A DNA stretch of 64,000 nt from the NCBI RefSeq assembly GCF_005484985.1, contig NZ_CP027942.1, forward strand, positions 2,852,001 through 2,916,000, read 5' to 3'. A program made the position numbers and the translations under genes. This stretch comes from Agrococcus sp. SGAir0287. GTDB lineage: Bacteria; Actinomycetota; Actinomycetes; Actinomycetales; Microbacteriaceae. How positions within the stretch are numbered: the stretch's first letter is position 1; every line of letters begins with the position of its first letter. The notes under the pieces are model-generated. The model was not told where the DNA came from. It ran no database searches and saw only the letters and a program-made list of their open reading frames with translations. Positions 43,962-52,021 of the stretch are shown here, one piece after another.

Positions 43962-44334
43962 ATGTCCGCGCGCCGCGCTCCCCTGCTCGCCTCCATCGCG
44001 CTCGCAGCCGCCATCGGTCTCGCAGGCTGCGTGCCGGCACCGCCGACGCCTCCCGCCGGTGACCGGCGTGCGCGAGGGGTCGATCGCCGACTTCCAGGCC
44101 GCGGGTCTCGACCAGGAGTTCCTCGACCAGCTCGAGGGCTACCAGCCGCTCTCCGTCGACGTGGAGGTGCGTCAGGTCGCGCCGATGACGGCGGAGCTGG
44201 CCGACGAGTCGGTGCACACGACGTGCTCCATCGTCGCGACGCGGGGCGACGAGGAGCTGGCGGGCGCGACCTGCGGCCCGTACGACACGCAGGACGATGA
44301 GTACGCCGGTGAGCCGCTCGTGTGGCGTCCGTAG
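43962..44334 (+). pseudogene. Lipoprotein gene with a frameshift
   Basis: ATG 43962 encodes MSARRAPLLASIALAAAIGLAGCVPAPP, a lipoprotein signal with lipobox LAGC. After about residue 30 that frame turns into Arg/Gly-rich nonsense, while the +1 frame from about 44059 reads as a normal secreted domain (VTGVREGSIADFQAAGLDQEFLDQL...VHTTCSIVATRGDEELAGATCGPYD) ending at 44334. A single indel near 44045-44060, where the sequence is a run of CCG/CCC, would join them. Either the gene is broken or the assembly has an error. The intact product would be a lipoprotein of about 120 residues with two Cys. Confidence 0.72.
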
Positions 44335-44348
44335 GCATCCGATCGCAC

Positions 44349-44375
44349 GACGGGCCGCCGTGTGGGAGGCCCGTC
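44349..44375. terminator. Bidirectional hairpin terminator
   Basis: GACGGGCC (44349-44356) pairs with GGCCCGTC (44368-44375), between the convergent lipoprotein and 77-aa genes. Confidence 0.6.
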
Positions 44376-44390
44376 ATCGTATCGGCCGGA

Positions 44391-44624
44391 TCAGCGCGGC
44401 GTGCCAGACGGCAGCTCGTCGAAGTGGATCTGGTCGACGCTGGTCTCGCCCGTGAGTCGCCACCACGTCGGGCCGTGCTTGTAGCGGTTCGCGGGCTCCC
44501 ACTGCCCACGCACGAGACGCCAGTCGAGGCCACCCTCGAGCCGGTACCACTCGTCGCCGATGGAGCGCGAGCGGCGCCAGTACGTCGGCTCGGTGCCGAA
44601 CGGCGACGGGAGCGACGTGGTCAT
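44391..44624 (-). CDS. Small hypothetical protein, 77 aa
   Basis: ATG 44624. MTTSLPSPFGTEPTYWRRSRSIGDEWYRLEGGLDWRLVRGQWEPANRYKHGPTWWRLTGETSVDQIHFDELPSG is Trp/Tyr/Arg-rich and compact, with repeated W-R-L/R spacing suggestive of small beta-strands. TATCAT lies 7 nt upstream. Codon bias fits the neighbours, and a terminator follows. Family not recognised. Confidence 0.65.
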   Translation of the reverse strand: MTTSLPSPFGTEPTYWRRSRSIGDEWYRLEGGLDWRLVRGQWEPANRYKHGPTWWRLTGETSVDQIHFDELPSGTPR

Positions 44625-44631
44625 GCGCCGC

Positions 44632-44637
44632 ATGATA
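44632..44637 (-). promoter_or_regulatory. -10 box, leaderless promoter of the 77-aa gene
   Basis: TATCAT on the minus strand, 7 nt before ATG 44624. Confidence 0.55.
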
Positions 44638-44681
44638 GCGGGCTGCAGCGTGCCGCTGCCGGCACTCCGGCCGAACATGAC

Positions 44682-44721
44682 GCGGCGGGGCCGGGCGCCC
44701 CCATGCGCCCGACCCCGCCGC
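44682..44721 (-). terminator. Hairpin terminator after the PfpI gene
   Basis: 17-bp stem with one mismatch (44682-44698 with 44705-44721), 6-nt loop. Confidence 0.75.
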
Positions 44722-44736
44722 TGCTTCGCCGACGCG

Positions 44737-45285
44737 TCAGCGCGTCTGGCCCGTGTGCTGCCCCTCCGAGATCTCCTCGATGGTCTTGGCGTTGAACGCC
44801 GGCAGGTCGTCGGGCGTGCGGCTCGACGTCAGCCCCTGATCGACGACGACCTCCTCGTCGACCCACTCGGCGCCCGCGTTGACGAGGTCGGTCCGCAGGC
44901 TCGGGTAGCTCGTCATGCGACGTCCGCGCACCGCGTCGGCCTCGGTGAGGATCCACGCGCCGTGGCAGATGACGGAGACGGGCTTGTGCTGGTCGAAGAA
45001 CGCGCCGACGAAGGCGACGGCGTCCTGGTCCATGCGGAGCTTGTCGGCGTTGCCGGTGCCGCCGGGCAGCACGAGCGCGTCGAAGTCGTCGGCGCTCGCT
45101 GCGGAGGCGGCGAGGTCGACGGCCTGCGTGTGGCCGTTCTTGCCCTCCACCGAGCCGTCCTTCGGGCTGACGAGCGTCGCGGTAGCACCCTCGCCGGTCA
45201 CGGCCTCCCACGGGCTCGTGAGCTCCGAGTCCTCGAAGCCGTCGGTGAGCAGGAACGCGACCTTCTTGCCGTCGAGCTGGGCCAT
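44737..45285 (-). CDS. DJ-1/PfpI family protein (general stress/deglycase type), 182 aa
   Basis: ATG 45285. KVAFLLTDGFEDSELTSPWEAV holds the conserved Glu, and the nucleophile elbow is VSVICHGAWIL with the reactive Cys; ALVLPGGTGNADKLRMD and RMTSYPSLRTDLVNAGAEWVDEEVVVDQGLTSSRTPDDLPAF match YhbO/PfpI-type type 1 glutamine-amidotransferase-fold proteins. Relatives protect against glyoxal damage or act as intracellular proteases. Single-gene unit with its own terminator. Confidence 0.93.
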   Translation of the reverse strand: MAQLDGKKVAFLLTDGFEDSELTSPWEAVTGEGATATLVSPKDGSVEGKNGHTQAVDLAASAASADDFDALVLPGGTGNADKLRMDQDAVAFVGAFFDQHKPVSVICHGAWILTEADAVRGRRMTSYPSLRTDLVNAGAEWVDEEVVVDQGLTSSRTPDDLPAFNAKTIEEISEGQHTGQTR

Positions 45286-45455
45286 GGCGATGCCTCCAAT
45301 GGTTCGGTGATGTCTGGTGCCTCCACGCTAGGAACCGGCGCGCATCGCTCGCGTGCCCTTGACAGGGTTCGCCAGGAGCGAGCGCGGTCGCCGTGCCCGC
45401 ATCGTCGCCTCCGCGACCACCGTCGCGCGGCTGGCACCACGGCGAGCGCGTGCGA

Positions 45456-45479
45456 TAGCATTCCTGAACGAACGGTCAG
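45456..45479 (+). promoter_or_regulatory. paaJ promoter with candidate PaaR operator
   Basis: TAGCAT (45456-45461) as -10, then after 2 nt CTGAACGAACGGTCAG (45464-45479), part of a longer near-palindrome ATTCCTGA...TCAGGAAT. The same order and 2-nt gap occur at paaA. Confidence 0.6.
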
Positions 45480-45527
45480 GAATTCGCGCGCCCGCGCATG
45501 CGACCGGATGATCGTCGAGGAGGACGG

Positions 45528-46712
45528 ATGCCCGAGGCGTATCTCGTGGGCGGCGTGCGCACGCCGGTGGGCCGCTACGGCGGCGCCCTCGCCTCGGTGC
45601 GACCCGACGACCTCGCCGCGCTCGTCGTCGGCGAGGCCGTGCGGCGCGCGGGCATCGAGGGATCCGCAGTCGACGAGGTCATCCTCGGCGCCGCGAACCA
45701 GGCCGGCGAGGACAATCGCAACGTCGCCCGCATGGCCGTGCTGCTCGCGGGCCTGCCCGACACGGTGCCCGGCATCACCGTCAACCGGCTCTGCGCATCC
45801 GGCATGTCGGCCATCCAGCTCGCATCGCAGGCGATCCGCGCCGGCGACGCCGACCTCGTCGTCGCAGGCGGCGTGGAGTCGATGACGCGCGCGCCCTGGG
45901 TGCAGGCGAAGCCCGAGCGCCCGTGGGCGAAGCCGGGCGAGGCGTTCGACACGTCCATCGGCTGGCGCTTCACGAACCCGCGGCTCGCGGCGCGCGACAA
46001 GGCCGTCTTCACGATGCCCGAGACGGCGGAGGAGGTCGCGCGCGTCGACGGGATCTCGCGCGAGGACGCGGATGTGTTCGCCGTGCGGTCGCACGAGCGC
46101 GCGATCGCGGCGATCGACGCCGGCCGATTCGCTGACGAGATCGTGGCGGTGCCCACGCGCGCCGGCGACGTCGCCGTCGACGAGGGGCCGCGCCGCGACA
46201 CGTCGCTCGAGGTGCTCGCCGGGCTGCGACCCGTCGTGGCCGGCGGCTCGGTCGTCACCGCGGGCAACGCGTCGTCGCTGAACGACGGCGCATCCGCGAT
46301 CGTCGTCGCGAGCGCCGCCGCCGTCGAGCGACACGGCCTCGTGCCGCGCGCCCGCATCGTCACGGGCGTCGCCGCCGCCCTCGAGCCCGAGATCATGGGG
46401 CTCGGGCCCGTCCCGGCGACGCGGAAGGCCCTCGAGCGCGCCGGGCTCACGATCGGCGACGTCGGCGCCGTCGAGCTCAACGAGGCGTTCGCCTCGCAGG
46501 GGCTCGCCTGCATCCGGCGTCTGGGGCTCGACGAGGCCATCGTCAACGCCGACGGCGGCGCGATCGCGCTGGGGCATCCGCTCGGCTCGTCCGGCTCGCG
46601 CATCGTCGTGACGCTGCTGGGCCGCATGGAGCGCGAGGACGTCGAGCGCGGCCTCGCGACGATGTGCGTCGGCGTCGGGCAGGGCACGGCGATGATCGTG
46701 GAGCGCGTGTGA
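45528..46712 (+). CDS. paaJ: Thiolase (acetyl-CoA acyltransferase, PaaJ-like), 394 aa
   Basis: ATG 45528 with GAGGAGGA upstream. Catalytic residues: Cys in ITVNRLCASGMSAIQLASQAI, His in GGAIALGHPLGSSGSR and second Cys in LATMCVGVGQGTAMIVERV, with VELNEAFASQ between. In this cluster it should release acetyl-CoA and succinyl-CoA from 3-oxoadipyl-CoA, the last step of phenylacetate breakdown. First gene of the + strand paa operon, under a candidate PaaR operator. PcaF-like thiolases are hard to separate from PaaJ by sequence alone. Confidence 0.9.
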   Translation: MPEAYLVGGVRTPVGRYGGALASVRPDDLAALVVGEAVRRAGIEGSAVDEVILGAANQAGEDNRNVARMAVLLAGLPDTVPGITVNRLCASGMSAIQLASQAIRAGDADLVVAGGVESMTRAPWVQAKPERPWAKPGEAFDTSIGWRFTNPRLAARDKAVFTMPETAEEVARVDGISREDADVFAVRSHERAIAAIDAGRFADEIVAVPTRAGDVAVDEGPRRDTSLEVLAGLRPVVAGGSVVTAGNASSLNDGASAIVVASAAAVERHGLVPRARIVTGVAAALEPEIMGLGPVPATRKALERAGLTIGDVGAVELNEAFASQGLACIRRLGLDEAIVNADGGAIALGHPLGSSGSRIVVTLLGRMEREDVERGLATMCVGVGQGTAMIVERV

Positions 46713-46737
46713 TGACGTCACGCACATCGATCGCACA

Positions 46738-46858
46738 GGACCGCTCCTTGAGGTGCGAGCGAAGCGAGCCTCGAAAGGGGCTTCGCTGCCGGATCGGCAG
46801 GATGCGACCGAGCGGGCACCCTTCGAGGCTCGCTGCGCTCGCACCTCAGGGAGCGGGA
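46738..46858. repeat. Single palindromic intergenic repeat inside the paa operon
   Basis: Left arm GAGGTGCGAGCGAAGCGAGC (46750 on) and right arm TTCGAGGCTCGCTGCGC...CACCTC (46822 on) are inverted copies of the same element found in the 12.1 kb array, flanked by GACCGCTCCTT and AGGGAGCGG. It separates the thiolase and hydratase genes by 184 bp. Confidence 0.85.
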
Positions 46859-46896
46859 GAGGGAGTCTCCTCGGAGCGGACCGCCGGAGTCACCCG

Positions 46897-47634
46897 ATGA
46901 CCACGGGCACGCTGCGCGTCGAGCGCCACGACGCCTACGTGCTCGCGACCCTCGACCGGCCCGAGCGACGCAACGCCATCGACCAGGCGACGATCGACGA
47001 CCTGCACGCGCTGTGCGCCGAGCTCGAGGCGACCCCGGCGACGCTCATCCTCGCCGGCGCGGGCGGCGTGTTCGCGGGCGGTGCCGACATCGCGCAGCTG
47101 CGCGAGCGGCGCGCCACCGACGCGCTGCGCGGCATCAACGCCACCGCCTTCGCGCGCGTGCACGCGCTGCCGATGCCCGTCATCGCAGCGCTCGAGGGCT
47201 TCGCGCTCGGCGGCGGCGCCGAGCTCGCCTTCGCCGCAGACATCCGCGTCGCCGCACCCACGCTGCGCATCGGCAACCCCGAGCCGGGCCTCGGCATCAT
47301 GGCCGCTGCCGGCGCGACGTGGCGCCTGCCCGAGATCGCGGGCTACGGCGTCGCGGCCGACCTGCTGCTCACCGCGCGCATCCTCGACGCCGACGAGGCC
47401 CTGCGTCTCGGGCTCGTGTCGCGCGTCGTCGACGACCCGTTGGCGGAGGCGATCGCGATCGCCGAGCAGATCGCCGCGCTCGACGCGGCCGCGATCCAGG
47501 CGACGAAGCGCGCGCTCGCCGCACCGCGCGCCGACCACCCGCGCATCGACGGCGAGGAGCAGTCGGTGCTCTTCGAGAGCCCCGAGAAGGAGCGCCGCAT
47601 GACCGAGTTCCTCGAGCGGAGGGCCAGGCGGTGA
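46897..47634 (+). CDS. Enoyl-CoA hydratase/isomerase family protein, 245 aa
   Basis: ATG 46897. Crotonase fold: LDRPERRNAIDQATIDDL, AGAGGVFAGGADIAQLRER (oxyanion hole), FALGGGAELAFAADIRVAAP, and NPEPGLGIMAAAGATWRLP in place of the usual PE-x-x-LG-x-x-PG segment. In paa clusters such genes are paaF (2,3-dehydroadipyl-CoA hydratase) or paaG (ring-epoxide isomerase); I cannot tell which. Stop overlaps the next start (GTGA). Confidence 0.9.
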   Translation: MTTGTLRVERHDAYVLATLDRPERRNAIDQATIDDLHALCAELEATPATLILAGAGGVFAGGADIAQLRERRATDALRGINATAFARVHALPMPVIAALEGFALGGGAELAFAADIRVAAPTLRIGNPEPGLGIMAAAGATWRLPEIAGYGVAADLLLTARILDADEALRLGLVSRVVDDPLAEAIAIAEQIAALDAAAIQATKRALAAPRADHPRIDGEEQSVLFESPEKERRMTEFLERRARR

Positions 47635-48509
47635 CCGGTGGTGGTGCACCGCTCGAGGCTCGCTCCGCCGTGCCCGAGCGCGTCGGCGTGCTCGGCGGCG
47701 GGCGCATGGGTGCGGGCATCGCCCACGCGTTCGTGCTCGCCGGCGCGCACGTGACGATCGTCGAGCGCGACGAGGATGCCGCGGCGGCCGCACGCGATCG
47801 CGTCGAGCAGGCGATCGACGGCTCGCTCGAACGCGGACTCGAGGCGGATCGCGCATCGCTCGTCGCATCGCTGGCGACGGCGACCGATGCCGCCGCCTTC
47901 GCAGGCTGCGGCCTGGTCGTCGAGGCCGTGCCGGAGGATCCGGCGCTCAAGGCCGAGGCGCTCGCCCGCGCCGAGGCGGCGATCGACGAGACGAGCGTGC
48001 TCGCCACGAACACGTCGTCGATCGGCATCGGCAGCCTCGCAGGTGCCCTCGCCCGGCCCCGTCGCTTCGTCGGCCTCCACTTCTTCAACCCCGTGCCCGC
48101 CTCGCGGCTCGTCGAGGTCGTCGTCGGCGACGCGACCGACGCGCAGGTCGTGGCGGATGCGCAGGGCTGGGTCGAGGCGCTCGGCAAGGCCGCCGTCACG
48201 GTGCGCGACTCCCCCGGCTTCGCGTCGAGCAGGCTCGGGGTCATGCTCGGGCTCGAGGCCATCCGCATGCTCGAGGAGGGCGTCGCATCCGTCGCCGACA
48301 TCGACGCGGCCATGGAGCTCGGCTACAGACACCCCATGGGGCCGCTGCGCACGACCGACGTCGTCGGGCTCGACGTGCGCCTCGGCATCGCCGAGCAGCT
48401 CGAGGCCGAGCTGGGCGAGCGCTTCGCCCCGCCCGCGCTGCTGCGCCGCATGGTCGCCGAGGGGCGACTGGGGCGCAAGAGCGGCCGCGGCTTCTACGAC
48501 TACGACTGA
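47631..48509 (+). CDS. paaH: 3-hydroxyacyl-CoA dehydrogenase, 292 aa
   Basis: GTG 47631, GGAGGG 7 nt upstream, overlapping the hydratase stop; an in-frame GTG at 47670 is the alternative. Rossmann motif VGVLGGGRMGAGIAHAF, catalytic His in FVGLHFFNPVP, ATNTSSIGI, and the C-terminal domain RDSPGFASSRLGVMLGLEAIRMLEEGVAS...YRHPMGPLRTTDVVGLD. It oxidises 3-hydroxyadipyl-CoA with NAD. Residues 7-12 (PLEARS) are encoded by the intergenic-repeat core, so the first 13 residues may be recently acquired. Confidence 0.92.
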   Translation: MTGGGAPLEARSAVPERVGVLGGGRMGAGIAHAFVLAGAHVTIVERDEDAAAAARDRVEQAIDGSLERGLEADRASLVASLATATDAAAFAGCGLVVEAVPEDPALKAEALARAEAAIDETSVLATNTSSIGIGSLAGALARPRRFVGLHFFNPVPASRLVEVVVGDATDAQVVADAQGWVEALGKAAVTVRDSPGFASSRLGVMLGLEAIRMLEEGVASVADIDAAMELGYRHPMGPLRTTDVVGLDVRLGIAEQLEAELGERFAPPALLRRMVAEGRLGRKSGRGFYDYD

Positions 48510-48546
48510 CGGCCCCACAGGGCCGAGGAACACCGAGAGGACGACG

Positions 48547-50616
48547 ATGACCGAGGTGCTGCCCAGCTACGTGCAGGATGCGTGGTGGACCCCCGCCGAC
48601 GCGAGCGACGCGACGACCGTGCGCGACGCGTCCACCGGCGAGGTCGTGACGCGCGTCTCGTCGGCCGGTCTCGAGGTCGCGGCCGCGCTCGAGCACGCCC
48701 GCACGGTCGGGCAGGCGAGCCTCGCGCCGCTCACGTTCCACCAGCGCGCGATCCTGCTGAAGCGGATGGCGCTCGCCCTCACGGAGCGCAGGGACGAGCT
48801 GTACGCCCTCTCGGCCCGCACGGGCGCGACGAAGGCGGACACCTGGGTCGACGTCGACGGCGGCATCGGCGTGCTCTTCACCTACTCGTCGAAGGGGCGG
48901 CGCGAGATGCCGCAGTCGACGGTCTACCTCGACGGGCCCGTCGAGCCGCTGTCGAAGGACGGGTCCTTCCTCGGTCGCCACATCGCGACGACGCTGCCCG
49001 GCGTCGCGGTGCAGGTCAACGCGTTCAACTTCCCCGTGTGGGGCTCGCTCGAGAAGCTCGCGCCCGCGTTCCTCGCGGGCATGCCCTCGGTCATCAAGCC
49101 CGCGACGCCGACGGGCTACGTCGCCGAGCACATGGTGCGCATCCTCGTCGAGTCCGGCCTGCTGCCGGCGGGCTCGGTGCAGCTCGTCTCGGGCTCGGCG
49201 CGCGAGATCATGGATCACCTGCGCCTCGGCGACATCGTGGGCTTCACCGGCTCGGCGTCGACGGCCGAGCGGCTGCGCAGCCACGCGTGCGTCGCCACCG
49301 GCGGCGTGCGCTTCACGAGCGAGACCGACTCGATCAACGCCTCCGTGCTCGGCCCCGACGCCACCGAGGAGACGCCCGAGTTCGCCGCGTTCGTGCGCGG
49401 CCTCGTCACCGAGATGACGACGAAGGCCGGGCAGAAGTGCACCGCCATCCGTCGTGCGATCGTGCCCGCGGAGCGGGTGGATGCGGTGATCGCCGCGGTG
49501 CGCGACCGCATCGCCGAGAAGGTCGTCGTGGGCGACCCGCGCGCCGAGGGCGTCACGATGGGCGCGCTCGCGTCCACCGAGCAGCGCGACGAGGTGCTGC
49601 GCCAGGTCGCGCGGCTGCAGGAGGCGGGCGGCGAGCTCGTGGTCGGCTCCACCGAGGCGCCCGAGGTGCGGCTCGCCGACGGGTCGACCGGCGTCGCCGC
49701 CGACGGCGCGTTCGCGAGCCCCATGCTGCTGCGGTTCGCGGATGCCGAGGCGGATGCGCTGCATGAGGTCGAGGCGTTCGGCCCGGTCTCGTCGATCGTC
49801 GGGTACGCCGACGCCGCCGACGCCGCCCGGCTCGTCGCGCGCGGCGGCGGCTCGCTCGTCACGAGCGTCGCGAGCCACGACCCCGCGTTCGTCTCCGCGC
49901 TCACCAGGCGCATCGCATCCTCGAACGGCCGCGTGCTGCTGCTCGACCGCGACGACGCGCGCGCCTCGACCGGTCACGGCTCGCCGCTGCCGATGCTGCT
50001 GCACGGCGGCCCTGGCCGCGCGGGCGGCGGCGAGGAGCTCGGCGGCATCCGCGCCGTGCTGCACCACATGCAGCGCACCGCGATCCAGGGCTCGCCGGCG
50101 ATGCTCACGGCGCTCACGGGCGTCTGGCACGCGGGTGCGCCGGCGACGTCCGGTGGCACGCATCCCTTCCGCAAGTCGCTCGCTGAGCTGCGCATCGGCG
50201 ACCAGGTCGTCTCGCCGCCGCGCGAGGTGACGCTCGACGACATCGAGACGTTCGCGACCTTCACGGGCGACCGGTTCTACGCGCACATGGACGAGGAGTC
50301 GGCGGCCGCCAACCCCTTCTTCCCGGGCCGCGTCGCGCACGGCTACCTGCTGGTGTCGTTCGCCGCCGGCCTCTTCGTCGAGCCCGCGCCGGGCCCGGTG
50401 CTCGCGAACACGGGCCTCGAGAACCTCCGGTTCATGACCCCCGTGTCGCCCGGCGACGCGATCCGCGTCGAGCTGACGGCGAAGCAGATCACCCCGCGCG
50501 AGACCGACGAGTACGGCGAGGTGCGCTGGGATGCGCGCCTGCTGAACCAGCACGACGAGGTCGTCGCGCAGTACGACGTGCTGACGTACGTGGCGAAGGA
50601 GCCCGTCGCCGCCTGA
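48547..50616 (+). CDS. paaZ: Bifunctional PaaZ (oxepin-CoA hydrolase / semialdehyde dehydrogenase), 689 aa
   Basis: ATG 48547 with GAGAGGA upstream. Residues 1-520 are the aldehyde dehydrogenase part (VQVNAFNFPVWGSLEKLAPAF, VGFTGSAST, catalytic Cys in KAGQKCTAIRRAIVP). Residues 545-675 are the MaoC hot-dog domain (FATFTGDRFYAHMDEESAAANPFFPGRVAHGYLL), whose Asp/His open the oxepin ring. Full length and domain order match PaaZ, which turns oxepin-CoA into 3-oxo-5,6-dehydrosuberyl-CoA. The last 11 codons are partly duplicated at 51.9 kb. Confidence 0.96.
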   Translation: MTEVLPSYVQDAWWTPADASDATTVRDASTGEVVTRVSSAGLEVAAALEHARTVGQASLAPLTFHQRAILLKRMALALTERRDELYALSARTGATKADTWVDVDGGIGVLFTYSSKGRREMPQSTVYLDGPVEPLSKDGSFLGRHIATTLPGVAVQVNAFNFPVWGSLEKLAPAFLAGMPSVIKPATPTGYVAEHMVRILVESGLLPAGSVQLVSGSAREIMDHLRLGDIVGFTGSASTAERLRSHACVATGGVRFTSETDSINASVLGPDATEETPEFAAFVRGLVTEMTTKAGQKCTAIRRAIVPAERVDAVIAAVRDRIAEKVVVGDPRAEGVTMGALASTEQRDEVLRQVARLQEAGGELVVGSTEAPEVRLADGSTGVAADGAFASPMLLRFADAEADALHEVEAFGPVSSIVGYADAADAARLVARGGGSLVTSVASHDPAFVSALTRRIASSNGRVLLLDRDDARASTGHGSPLPMLLHGGPGRAGGGEELGGIRAVLHHMQRTAIQGSPAMLTALTGVWHAGAPATSGGTHPFRKSLAELRIGDQVVSPPREVTLDDIETFATFTGDRFYAHMDEESAAANPFFPGRVAHGYLLVSFAAGLFVEPAPGPVLANTGLENLRFMTPVSPGDAIRVELTAKQITPRETDEYGEVRWDARLLNQHDEVVAQYDVLTYVAKEPVAA

Positions 50617-50693
50617 CCCGCCACAGATGTGAGGTCTTCGGCCGACTGTGAGGTCACATTCGGCCGAGACCCTCCATCCTGTGGGGCGGCGAG
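50588..50693 (+). repeat. Direct repeat copy 1: paaZ 3' end, hairpin and a relic of the SRPBCC gene end
   Basis: About 105 bp, roughly 78% identical to 51915-52021. It starts in the last codons of paaZ, includes the inverted repeat GAGGTCTTCGGCCGA (50631) / TCGGCCGAGACCCTC (50660), and ends with CCTGTGGGGCGGCGAG, the 3' end of the SRPBCC coding sequence. Confidence 0.88.
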
Positions 50694-50701
50694 ACGACGA
50701 C

Positions 50702-50730
50702 GGGGGCCGCGCGTGGCACGCGCGGCCCCC
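50702..50730 (-). terminator. Hairpin terminator after LPQTG gene A
   Basis: 12-bp stem (50702-50713 with 50719-50730), 5-nt loop, 12 nt past the stop of gene A. Confidence 0.7.
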
Positions 50731-50742
50731 ATCCTCGATGCC

Positions 50743-51798
50743 TCAGCGGAGCGAGTCCGACGTGGCGGAGAGGAGTCCGTCCGGCTGCGCAGCCGTCGGC
50801 GCGAGTCGCACCGCCGGGGGGAAGCCGAGCACGACAGGCGACTCCGTGACGGCCGTCTCGCAGCCGGGGCCGGGCTCGTAGGAGGTGGTCAGACGGATGC
50901 CGAGATCGGGGAACTGCCCGACGGTCCGGAAGCTCGCGCCGGGGTGCTCCGCGAGCAGCGCGTCGCGCTGCGCGTTCACCTCGGCGTTGAGGGCGGGGAG
51001 GTCGGCGACGTCGTACGTGAAGGCGTAGCTGCCGTCCACGTACGCGACCGTGCTCGGCAGCCCGCCCGAGATGGTGCCGGATTCGATCTCCTGACCATCG
51101 AGCTCCAGGACGTAGCCGTACGAGATCCGCCCCGTGGTCGAGATCGTGTACGAGAGCGCTCCGTCGGCGGCTGCCGCCTCGAGCGCGGGGATGAGCGCCT
51201 GATCGGCGGCTCGCACCGTGATGACGCCGTTCTGCTCGCCGAGCAGGATGCCGTCGACCTCGGCGGGCACCGCCACGGGCGGGTCGAGGCGCTCCGTGGC
51301 GGCGACGTCGAGCTCGAACACCGTCTGCGCGCCAGCGGCGATCGCATAGCCGGGCAGGGCCGTCGCCGTGACGGTGAGCACGTCGCCCGACCGCGTCTGC
51401 GCGTAGGAGACGCCCTCCTGCGAGGGGATGGCCACGAGAGGCTCGGCGCCGCACTGCGCGGCAGCCGTCGGCGCGGCGGGGGTGACGACGATGGCCGGCT
51501 GGGCGGTCGGCTCGGTCGACGCGGACGGCGAGGGCGCCGCGGTCGGCGCGGGTGCCGTCGGGTGCACGCAGTCGGTGCTCGAGCCGGCATCGGCGAACGC
51601 CGAGGGAGCGGCGCCGCCGGCACCGAGCGCGACGACGCCGACGAGGGCCAGCGCCGCGACGCCGGTGCCGAGCGCACGGCGCGAGATGCCGCGACGCAGC
51701 AGGAGGCCGCCGAGCACGATCACGACGGCGGCGGCGGCGACGAGTGCGATCCACGCTCCACCATCCGCTCCCGTCTGGGGCAGCACGCACAGATCCAT
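50743..51798 (-). CDS. Exported protein with N-terminal LPQTG sorting-like signal, paralogue A, 351 aa
   Basis: ATG 51798 behind GGAGG (8 nt). MDLCVLPQTG is followed by a membrane segment (about 16-34), RRGISRR (35-41), a second hydrophobic segment (43-62) and APSAFA-DAG, a signal-peptidase-like site. LPQTG plus helix plus Arg cluster is exactly a sortase sorting signal, but at the N-terminus. The exported part has a Pro/Thr/Ser linker, then a beta-rich domain (VVTPAAPTAAAQCGAEPLVAIP...GVSYAQTRSG..LTVTATALPGYAI) shared with paralogues B and C, and EPGPGCET near the end. No C-terminal anchor. It lies between two 105-bp direct repeats. Confidence 0.9.
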   Translation of the reverse strand: MDLCVLPQTGADGGAWIALVAAAAVVIVLGGLLLRRGISRRALGTGVAALALVGVVALGAGGAAPSAFADAGSSTDCVHPTAPAPTAAPSPSASTEPTAQPAIVVTPAAPTAAAQCGAEPLVAIPSQEGVSYAQTRSGDVLTVTATALPGYAIAAGAQTVFELDVAATERLDPPVAVPAEVDGILLGEQNGVITVRAADQALIPALEAAAADGALSYTISTTGRISYGYVLELDGQEIESGTISGGLPSTVAYVDGSYAFTYDVADLPALNAEVNAQRDALLAEHPGASFRTVGQFPDLGIRLTTSYEPGPGCETAVTESPVVLGFPPAVRLAPTAAQPDGLLSATSDSLR

Positions 51799-51914
51799 GG
51801 GTCCTCCGGTCGATCGACGTCCTCGGTGACGAGCGATCGCTCGGCCAGGCGAACCACAGCCTAGCCCTAGAGTCGAGCGATCGTCAGCATGTCCGCGTGC
51901 GCACCGCCGACATC

Positions 51915-52021
51915 ATGCGTGGCGAAGGGGCCCGTCGCCGCCTTGCCTCCACACGTTCGAGGTGTTCGGCCGGATGCGAGGTCACACTCGGCCGAGGACC
52001 TCAATCCTGTGGGGCGGCGAG
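51915..52021 (+). repeat. Direct repeat copy 2: relic of paaZ 3' end, hairpin and the real SRPBCC gene end
   Basis: Matches 50588-50693. CGTGGCGAAGGGGCCCGTCG here corresponds to the last codons of paaZ but is out of context; the inverted repeat lies at 51959-52002; the right end is the genuine SRPBCC 3' end (stop at 52001-52003). Confidence 0.88.

Noticed and set aside
50588..52021. The 105-bp direct repeats as ends of an insertion sequence
   Set aside because: They are built from the ends of two neighbouring genes, and the DNA between them has only the surface-protein gene, no transposase.
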